Shown here: positions 13,998 through 23,800 of the stretch, piece by piece
Layout of the letters: every line of letters begins with the position of its first letter
How positions within the stretch are numbered: position 1 is the stretch's first letter
Source of the DNA: Trissonchulus latispiculum
Taxonomy: Eukaryota > Nematoda > Enoplea > Enoplida > Ironidae
Assembly: GCA_030248195.1 (NCBI GenBank)
Contig: JASAND010024031.1
Location: 1-64,000 of the forward strand
Direction: 5' to 3'
Length of the DNA stretch: 64,000 nt
Made by a program: the position numbers and the translations under genes
Notes under the pieces: generated by a model
Databases searched by the model: none
The model's input: the letters and a program-made list of their open reading frames with translations, nothing else
Told to the model about the DNA's origin: nothing

Positions 13998-15699
13998 AGA
14001 ACCGGTTGGAACCGGAACTGGAACCGAACCGGAAGGAATTTTAGAACCGGGACCGGTAGGATTTGGAACCGGCCGATTCCACTCTTAAAAATGGACTTGA
14101 ACTAATTTTTTTGCAGGAGTTTAAATTTTGCAAAGCTGGAATTTGTGGTTGCCACTCAGTGTTGCCATTCATATTATCTTTTTCAAACTAGTGACTGAAA
14201 TTGAAACTAAAGATCTAGTTTGAACTGAAACTAAACAAATTTAGACCTGAAGGCGAAATGTGTAGGATAAAATTGATAATAATTAAGAATTTCAAACTAA
14301 ACGTGAAATGAAGGTACAATTATTGGACCTGAAACTGAAGCTGAAAGTCCATAGAATAAATTTAGAGCCTAAACAGGAAACGGCACAGCTTCAGCTTCCA
14401 CTGAAGGTGACACAAACTCCCAGCTTCCCCTTTTCAGGTGATCGAGGCACGCTTCAGCTTTCGATGAAGCCGAGGCATAGAATTAAGAGAAATTTCAAAT
14501 ATTTCTTTGACTCAACATTAGTGACATTATCCCGTCTGAGTTAAGACAAAAATTAAATGTTAAACATATACTTGAAAAATTAGGAACATGTGTTGCAAGG
14601 GAAAATTCTACTGCCTTTATTCTGGAATTTCGTAATTTTTTATTTTCATGCTTCTGATTTTTCAAATTTTGTTAAGTAATTTTGTGTGTATTACAAAGTG
14701 CAGTTGTGAAAATGTCTCTAAATTAATTTTAACGAATTTTTGAAATTTTCTGTTCTAAAATTCCAATTGTAATTGAAAGACGGGCACTTTCATTCTGACG
14801 TGACCAATAGAGCGCCGAATGAAAACTTTAACCAGCTTACATATCTGAATATTAACCTCATAAGAAAAGGTGAGAGTCCGATGGGATGTACTCGGAAATT
14901 GAGTATATCTTCTCAAAAAATTGGTAAATGGAAGGTGGTGTTGTCAGCACGCAAGATTGAAGCAATATTCTTTAAAAAATAGTAAATTTTACAGGAGAAG
15001 AAAACTTCGAAAGTTGAGTACTTATTTTCTCATTTTTAAGCTATCGGCATCTGAGACGAAAGTTAATCAAAGTTCAAGTAATGAACAGCCTGTTGAAGTA
15101 ATCTGTTAGCTATTTTGTTTAATCAAGCGACTGTACATTTCTTCGTTAAATACAACTTTAGTATATATGTTCTTCTTTCCAATTTGGCTTTCACCTTTTA
15201 AATATTTTAAATGCATTTAAATTTTTTTGGAAACTATTTGCTTCTTTAGAGACATTGTACTCTTTTTAAAGAAATAAAAATTTAAGATCCAGTATATCTC
15301 AATTCTCAGCACGTTTTACTGAAACGTTGTGCTGTTTACAAGATTCTGTTCAGAACTCAGAAGGCACTGTCTGCATGTAGATGCACAGTAGAATCTCACC
15401 GTTAATTATCGAAACAATTTGCTCGACCATACTAAAGTTTTAATTTTTTACAAGTTTTAATGTATGTTGTGTAGTGTTGTTTCAGCAGCTGAAACTGAAA
15501 CAGAAACCTAGTTTCAGCTTGTACATGTTTCAGTTTCAGTTGCTGAAACTGAAACCATAACAGATTTGGAGCTGAAACTGAAACAGAAACTTAGTCGAAG
15601 TGAGAACTGAAACTAAAACTGAAACTGAAACCGAAATTAAAATAATTTTGGAGCTGAAACTGAAACTGAAACTAGAACAATTTTGGAGCTGAAACTGGA

Positions 15700-16300
15700 T
15701 GGTGTCTAAAACCAGGAACAGGAACAGGAATAGGAACAGGAATACAGGTCTAAAACCAGGAATAGGAACAGAACTGGAACAGGAACCGTGGTCTAAAAAC
15801 AGGAACGGAACGGGGGTCTAATTTCAGGAACAGAATCAGGAACGGGGGTCTAATTTCAGGAACAGGAACAAAGGTCTAATTTCAGGAACAGAATCAGGAA
15901 CGGAGGTCTAATTTCAGGAACAGGAACGAAGGTCTAATTTCAGGAACAGAATCAGGAACGGGGGTCTAATTTCAGGAACGGAATCAGGAACGGGGGTCTA
16001 ATTCCAGGAACAGGAACGGGGGTCTAATTTCAGGAACAGAATCAGGAACGGGGGTCAATTCCAGGAACAGGAACTGGTGTCTAATTTCAGGAACAGAATC
16101 AGGAACAGGGGTCTAATTTCAGGAACAGAGTCAGGAACGGGGGTCTAATTCTAGGAACAGGAACAGGGGGGTCTAATTTCAGGAACACGGGTCTAATTTC
16201 AGGAACAGAGGTCTAATTCCTGGAACAGGAGCGGGGGCCTAATTTCAGGAACAGAGTCGGGAATGGAGGTAAATTCTAGGAACGGGATCAGGGCAGTGTT
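15700..16300. repeat. Minisatellite, GGTCTAATTTCAGGAACA units (left arm)
   Basis: Tandem units of about 30-34 bp alternate GGTCTAATTTCAGGAACA with GAATCAGGAACGGG. There are roughly 17 units with small indels. The inverted counterpart lies at 17100-17450. Confidence 0.9.
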
Positions 16301-16739
16301 CTCTTTGTTTCCACTCATACATTTTTGAATCCACCATTGTAAAAATTATAAAAAGCTTTTCAGCACTATTTCGTGATTTGAAATTTTAAGCTCGAAACTT
16401 TTAAAACAGTGAAAACCAAATTAACATAGCAGTTTGAAATAAATTTATCAAACAGTTCCTAAGTGAACATAACAAAGCTATTTTACTGTTGCGTGTAAAC
16501 TCAGCATAAAAACCAGACGCAACTGGATAAAGCACGTCCGTTGGCGCGAGTAACCAGTTCAGACTGGCAATTTCCCAAATTTAGACGTAAACAAAGTCAC
16601 GCGATCACATAGAATATATACTATATCATAATATCATATATATGAGCTGCTTTATGAGGAAGAATTTCGTAGTTTCAAAAAGAATATCAGTAATCGAGTG
16701 ATTCCGCTATGTCGTGCCAAATTACGTTATGTCGTGCCT

Positions 16740-16960
16740 AATTCCCGAAGTTGCCGTCTTCTAGAAATCGGCAAGCAGTTTGGCCAATTTCTAGAAATTG
16801 GCTAGTGCCTTGCTGAATTCTAGAAATAAGCAAAATATTTGCTCACTTCTAGAAATAGGCAGGCGTGTTGCTGATTTCTAGAAATGAGCAAAACAGCTTC
16901 CGATTTCTAGAAGTCGGGAAAATTTCAAATTGCCGAATTCTAGAAATGGGCAAACAAATT
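16740..16960. repeat. Palindromic tandem repeat at the foldback centre
   Basis: Units of about 35-40 bp share TTCTAGAAAT (itself nearly palindromic, centred on an XbaI-like TCTAGA) followed by GGC/AGCA and a short AT tail. Six to seven copies run from the TTCTAGAAATCGGC copy near 16758 to the GAATTCTAGAAATGGG copy near 16945. They sit at the symmetry centre of the larger foldback. Confidence 0.85.
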
Positions 16961-17099
16961 TTCATTAAACGTTCTACTTGGAATTCTTATTTTTAATCAA
17001 GTTTTCTGTCAACGGTTTGCGGTGTGTGGATAGAATTGAAATCATGAAGTCAAGCTACAAATTAGAATTCAGAAATATTGAAACATTTTTTGCAGACCC

Positions 17100-17450
17100 T
17101 ATTCCTGAAATTAGACCCTCGTTCCTGTTCCTGAAATTAGACCTCCGTTCCGTTCCTGTTTTTAGACCACGGTTCCAGTTCCTGTTCCTGAAATTAGACA
17201 CCCATTCCTGACTCTGTTCCTGAAATTAGACCCCTGTTCCTGATTCTGTTCCTGAAATTAGACCCCAGTTCCTGTTCCTGGAATTAGACCCCCGTTCCTG
17301 ATTCTGTTCCTGAAATTAGATCCATGTTCCTGATTCTGTTCCTGAAATTATACCCCAGTTCCTGTTCCTGGAATTAGACCCCCGTTCCTGATTCTGTTCC
17401 TGAAATTAGACCCCGTTCCTGTTCCTGTTCCTGTTCCTGGTTTTAGACAC
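17100..17450. repeat. Minisatellite, inverted copy (right arm)
   Basis: Units CTGAAATTAGACCCCxGTTC and CTGATTCTGTTC alternate. They are the reverse complement of the 15700-16300 array. Confidence 0.9.
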
Positions 17451-19150
17451 CACCCTGAAACTGAAACAGTTTCAGCTTCCACAATAAGACTGAAACTAGT
17501 TTCAGCTCTCGCTGAAGCTGAAACTAGTTTCAGCTCTCGCTGAAACTGAAATAGGTTTCAGCTCCAGCGTATGCATGCTTAGCATAGACGAGTGTTTCAA
17601 AAACTGGGTCTCGTTCACAGCGTGTAAAATTCAAGCCTTATATACAAATATAAATGTTTGACTGGTGCTTTTACTGCTAAAATTGTACAGTAACCAAGTA
17701 AGTAATGATTCACTAAACCATTGTATTAAAATTACTAAAATTACTATTAAAATGTTAAAACACTACTGTATGGCAAAGTTTATTTCATCTGTTTCCAACG
17801 AATCTTCTTTCTTCAGAATATTAACTATTCATTGAACAGAATTTTAAGATTTGCCCGAAGTAATTAGCATTTTTTTATAAAATCATTACGTAAGGACAAG
17901 GAGCTCAGCAGTCAGCACCAACAACGAAAAAGAGCCCCAAATTCAGGGTTAATTGTATTGCGATGAATTCTTCCATTTTAGATTGCTGCAACATAATTTT
18001 TTGGTAAAGATAGCCGCAGTTATAGAAGTGTCAATGGAAAAGCTCGGATGGCATTAGGACAGCTGGGATTGGATTCCAATGGGATTGAGCATTATATATT
18101 GTGCTTCATGTTCTTGATATTATCTATGAAAAAATTCATTAGGACACCGACAATTCGCAGTGCCCTGCCTGTCACGAACAAAAATGTCTAATGAGATTAT
18201 GTGAAAGTTCAGAATTACGAACGGAAACGAAATCGCAGTTTAAAAATAACATAAAGGATAACAAAAGCTGAAACTAATTTTAGTCAGAGCTGAAACTGAA
18301 AACTATAAAAAAACTTGGGCTGAAACTGAAAATTATAAAAGACTTTGAGCTGAAACTGAAACTAAAGCTGAAACTCATTTTAGTCAGAGCTGAAACTGAA
18401 ACTGAAACTAGAACAAATTTTGAGCTGAAACTGAAACTGAAACTAAGCTAAACTAAGAGCTGAAACTGAAACTGAAACTAAACAGGCCAGCGTAAACATC
18501 ACTAATGTTGTGCATATAGTAACAGCATTTGTAATGGAGCAAACTCAAAGTAAGGCAAAAACTTTAAAATTGAAAGTAAAGAAAAAAGTTTAACCCGTTG
18601 GTTATTATCGCATTACCTATTCCAATTGTTTTGCAATATTGCTTTACAATTTTGATTGTATAACCCTTGCTGGGAGCCTGCATCCAATACTAAATAATGT
18701 TAAAATGTAACTACGAATTTTGTACTTGGAACCGGGAATCGGAAGCTAGAACCGGAACCGGAACCGGAACCGGTTTTGAAAATTGGAACCGGTCCCAACT
18801 CTAATTTCAATGCCAATAATTGTAGCTTCATTTCACTTTTATTTTGTAATCTTATTATAATCTTCGTCCTCCCAATTTCAGGTCTAAATTTGTTCAGTTT
18901 CAGTCCAAACTAGATGTTTTAGTTTAAACTTTAGTCACTAGTATGAAAAACAATATGAATAGCAACTCTGTGAATGGCAACTACAAAATCCAGCTTTTGC
19001 AAATTGTAAACTCTTTTAAAGTTAGTTCAAGTCCAATTTTTAACCTTGGAACCGGCCGGTTCCAAATCCTACCGGTTCTTCTAAAAATCCTTCCGGGTTC
19101 GGTTCCGGGTCCGGTACCAACCCGTTGTAATGGAACCGTCCCCACCTCTA

Positions 19151-20238
19151 GTCCAGCTAAAGACAGGACCAGGACACCTATTTGTTATAAACAATAACCA
19201 GTCAAATTTAATAGCAAATATTCACAAACAACAAAATATACAACACAAATATACAACAAGTAGACTAGTTAAAACAACAAACTACATATACTACATATTC
19301 TACAATTTAAACAGTGTGAAAAACCTGTGGCCGTAAGAAGCTGACTACATAAATAGTGAACTCAAGCGATGGTACGATACAACAAAAGACAGACTGAGAA
19401 ATAAAAAGACAACACCTGAATACAGTGAAACGAATCAGTAAAGAATAAAGAGGAACATTGCATAACCTCTATGGTATAGACCAATAACAACTTGACGAGG
19501 TATATACTAGAGCGCAGGGGACGTAACTTACAGTTCTTTTTTGACAGATAGCTCAAGCAGGAAGAGTGAAAAGGAGATTTTGTCAACAGCAGCAGGTGAA
19601 ATACATACGTAATACACCGTAAAAATTGAGTAAAAGTTTTCGTCAAGCTAAAACGAGCACTCTTCCTCCACAAAAGTGAGCATACACTACATTCATCTCT
19701 TCACAGAATACAAATACAAAAAACCGAAGTACACTTGCTTAAATTCCCTTTCTCCCTTTACTTTAATTGCAACTTTTGGGTCAATTCATGCTCCAACCAA
19801 CCATGCAACGGGAAATAGAATACAAAAACGGAGCACTAGAAAGCAGTTCAAAATTGAGAGTGTTATCGGCACATGCTTTTCAGATCGTTTGCACACAAAA
19901 TGTTTACAATTTGACTCTCACTTGGATTTTAAAGTGCACACACAGTTCAACCATTTAAGTTTGCACGGCTACCCATTCACTACGTAATAAAAAATTTGGT
20001 AGCCATTTCATAGTCAATAACACATTTTCAACTAACATCAACTTTTATCTCTTTCTCCATTACAACGCATCAGTGCTATTATGGTGGGTGGCTACCGTTA
20101 ATCCTACTCCAATACACGCAGCCGATGAACAGAGGCTAATGTTGAGTTTTCGTTTTATCCGCTGAAGAATGGGCCGATGAAAGCAGTTGTTAGCAAGGTT
20201 CTTAAAATTTTATCTTATTAAAATTTCATGTTTAGGAA
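19151..20238. other. Downstream flank of the acyltransferase gene
   Basis: No recognised gene. Two overlapping ~100-codon open frames (one per strand, 19362-19673 and 19676-19987) show no recognisable domain and look fortuitous. The minus-strand 3' UTR of the acyltransferase probably occupies the part nearest 20238, but no polyadenylation site was assigned. Confidence 0.4.
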
Positions 20239-20894
20239 TTACGCAGCTTCCCTAATCCACATATAAGCAAATCCACCCAGTGTTAAGACAGCTCCACTGA
20301 CAAGATACAATTTCCTAAGCCATGGTATGTATAGCATGCCAACGGTTATTGATGTAAAAAATATAGCCTGGGGGACAGTATCACGAAATCTAAGGGGGAT
20401 TCGTCGACCACCAACCCCGGAGCTCCTGGAACCGCCAGCCGAACCCATAGGAGAATTATCCAGGAATAGTTCTCCTTGCTTCAGATATCGACTGAAATAG
20501 TTATCCTTCAACAGGAATCGATCATAGAGCCATCCAGTCACGGCCTGCGGGTCCTCATCTGGTGGCAGATCGCCGACGGGGATTCGTTGAATGTGAACAT
20601 GAATCTGAGTAGTGGCAGGGGCTAAGACTAGATCAAACATTGAGGGTGCATCCTGACGCTGCCGATTCAGACCACCCAATTCCGCAAACGTTGAGGGAGG
20701 CCCTCCGTTTGAGGATGCCGCCGTTTTCTTGGGGGAATGCGTAAAACCAGCACGGGCAGTCTCTTTCTTCGGCAAAGAATCAGTATATATAATTGTGACA
20801 TCATACACTGCATCTAAACGAGGTCGGAGATGCTTGAGAACCAGTTGTGTTCCGCTTGTTCTCGGCATATAGTGATGACGCAGTGGCGAGAACC
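20239..20894 (-). CDS. AGPAT5-like coding exon 4 (C-terminus)
   Basis: 656 nt from a CTTTCAG acceptor to TAA at 20241-20239. It encodes LDAVYDVTIIYTD, IHVHIQRIPVGDLP and a hydrophobic tail, colinear with the C-terminal half of AGPAT5. A low-complexity insert (about residues 255-285) lengthens it relative to vertebrate proteins. Confidence 0.88.
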
Positions 20895-23800
20895 CTGAAA
20901 GTAAAACAGAACGCAGCATACCCGATGCAGTGTTTAAGGACCTTGAATGTTTCATTCTGCAGCAGTTTATCTAGCATCATTAGCTGGCTGGTTGAAAGAC
21001 CAAAGACGCAAGGCCGCTACAGGAGGGGTTCATGGGGTTCTAGACCCCCATTTTGGAGTGACAAAATGAAAACTTTTTGCTGTTTTCATGGCAAAAACAA
21101 CTATTTTAATAAATTTACTTTTTGCAAGAAATAAACATCTAATGTACTATATATGTTTTGACAAAAATGCGAAAATTATTCAACTTCTGGGGGGAGCCCC
21201 CAGACCCCTTGCATTTTACCTTGGACCCCCTCCATTTGAAAACCTGGGTGCGGGCTTGCAAAGGCGTTCTATATGCCTACGTCTATCTAGCTTTTTATAG
21301 CTATAATACTATTACTACGACTTACTGCTAACACTATGTATACACTTAGTGAGAGTTCCGAAAAGCACTTCACTAAATCAGTTTAAAGGACGTTACTGTT
21401 GGCAAAATTAACGTAACGCTTATAAACAGCTTGCTATTTAAAACTCGGCCTTTCACGTATAAAATAGATATACTCAAAATGTGTGGGCATAATCAAATTA
21501 ATGAATGAAACAATATGCTACCAAAAAATAAAAACCTAACCATTTTGCAGAGCAAATCGCTGACTCTTTTCTAGAACAGAGGGTTTCTGTAGATTAAATC
21601 GAGTCCCTTCAGGAAATAAAACCATCCAAAAAGGAATGTTCTCAGCAGAAGCCAAATATCCAAGAGATCGTTCAGTGATGTCTCTCCGAAAGACTTTGGT
21701 ACCGCGTCGAACATAGACACAACCATGGTTATAGAAATACCAACCGTACAACGGAATCCATTTTAACTCTTCCTAAATCATAAACTTAAGCGTCACTCTA
21801 AGAAGTAAACTTATTAAAGGATGCTGCGCCTTTTAGTAAAACAATTTGAAACAAAATATCATTGCAAGCAGAGATGCAACGGGCTGTGTTTTATGCGAAA
21901 AAAACTGCGAAATTCCACACTTTTTTGAAAATACCGCAACTTTTTTCGGAGCTCTGCGTTAAGTTCCGCAAAAATTTTTGGCCTTGAGTAGAAATTTTCA
22001 GTTGACTCAGATGAAAATTAAACATGTTTCAGATATAATATACGTTTTGAAGAAAATTTTCAAAAAATTTTTTATGCGTCGTATACACACCTTTCAATCT
22101 TAGCCGAGTTAAAATGCCTACTGACAGCTATGCAATGAAAATCTTTTAGTGTTGAAAAATTTGCCAAACCATAATTTTAAACAATTTTAGCCTTTTAGCA
22201 GTTTGCTTATATTTTAGGATTTTATTGACTGCCGAAACGAAACTTTTGCCAATTTCCACTAAGAAATTTCCTCAGTTTTACAAAATTTTCTCAGCTTCTG
22301 GGGGCTCCGCCCCCGGACCCCCGCGTCTCTCTTCACTATTAAGTTTATACACTTGTAAAACCACGGTTTTTTTGGGCAAAATTGGGGGCATTTGCCAACT
22401 CGGCTAAAAGTTTGCTAACTCAAATTTAAATTTGCAAACTGAAAAATTGGACAACAGAGGTAAAAGAAGTGGTCATTTCTATTACGGTTTTATTGCTAAT
22501 TTTAAAAAATCTTCAATCTTTTTCTGGGGGGCTGCCGCAATTCTAGTGAGGGGGTGGGTTGGGGGCCTCCATAAACACTCTCCCCCCCCCCCACAAAACT
22601 GGGCACCCACTTTCGTACCAAATTTTGTCCGGAACAAATTGCTCAAAAGGCCAAATTTTCAAACACTTCCGGCTACGCCGGTGATTTTGACTCAATTTTT
22701 GTCCTTTTCAACACTAAGTCTGCTTATTTTTGCGATAAAAATCAACTTTTACAGTGCATGCTAGAAAAATAGCGCTTTTTAGCATATTTTTAGAAAAATT
22801 ATCGCCCCCCCACCAAATTCCTTGCCCCTCAGACTTTGGCGGGCCCAAGAAAAAATCCCTGGAATAAGTCCAGGTCAATCGACCCGGACAGCCCACCGGA
22901 GTGGAGCGCCATCCGCACTCCAGAAGAAAAGCTAAGACCTCCAAGGTCTATCCCAGAAGGGCTTGGGCTGAACTGAACTGAGCTGGATCGTCCCAGGTGG
23001 AGTACACGGGTCCTGTCAGCCTGAAGGCAGGCCACCGTAACTTCTACTGTGCTCTCCCTGTACAAAGTTTTGCTGAATATAAACTAAAACGGTACTAAAA
23101 CTGTCCTGCAACGCAAAATAACGTTTACCAAATACCATTATAATTTTACTGCAATAATTTAAAAAGCATTACTTGCTGTAAATTTTACACAGCGCGTGCA
23201 CACTGAAATTCAAATTTATAGGAAATTTACCGAATTTGGATAAATCTTGCAGACTGCAAACTACACTTGTATAATGGTAACGTTAATACAAATCATCACA
23301 AGGCAACCACAAACTATAGAGGAGCTCGCCTTGGTCTAAAATTGATATTCGTTTAGACTACCAAAAACCTATGCTCTCAACAAGATAAAATATTAGTGCT
23401 CACACTTAAGCTTTGGCAGTTAACTACTTTTAAAGCTACGAAACCTGCAATTTTCGATAATGAGCTCAATTTACTCTGGTGGAGACAGACACCCCTAGTG
23501 AGTGTTGAGTTGATTAATATGACCAAAAGTTTATAATACCAAGAGTAAGACACTCAGCTCTTCCTAATAGAATAAGCTTGCAAGATACTCGAAACATTAA
23601 GGACAAAATCTCGGGGGGGGGGGGCTTTTCCGCATGCAAACATGCAACGCTGACATTTTTAAAAACGGGCGTTTTCGACAAATTAAATACTATAACTTCA
23701 GCTAGGAAAATCGTACAGCAATAATTTTTATATCATTATGTTACGTAGAACGAGATCTTTTTAACGACATAAAAATTATATAGTTCGGTTTAGGTAATCT

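Larger units (their letters stand above)
13998..19150. mobile_element. Giant nested foldback built of symmetric minisatellites
   Basis: The outer arms are inverted copies: 13998-14270 matches the reverse complement of about 18870-19140. They share GGAACCG-rich arrays, then a unique stretch including GGACTTGAACTAA, GTTGCCAxTCA and ACTAGTGACT. Moving inward, both sides carry CTGAAACTGAAA-type arrays (14310-14480 and 15480-15700 on the left; 17455-17570 and 18265-18485 on the right). Further in, on the left at 15700-16300, is an array of about 32 bp per unit (GGTCTAATTTCAGGAAC, AGAATCAGGAACGGG). Its inverted version fills 17100-17450. The centre, 16740-16960, holds about six units with the palindrome TTTCTAGAAAT. 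Ends resembling hAT termini (TAGAGxTGGG followed by GGTTCC arrays) occur at about 18790 and 19148. I read it as nested hAT-like foldback elements. No coding sequence is present. Confidence 0.8.

Noticed and set aside
15700..16300. CRISPR-like array of regular repeats
   Set aside because: Units are contiguous and degenerate with no unique spacers, the array is mirrored at 17100-17450, and the genome is eukaryotic.
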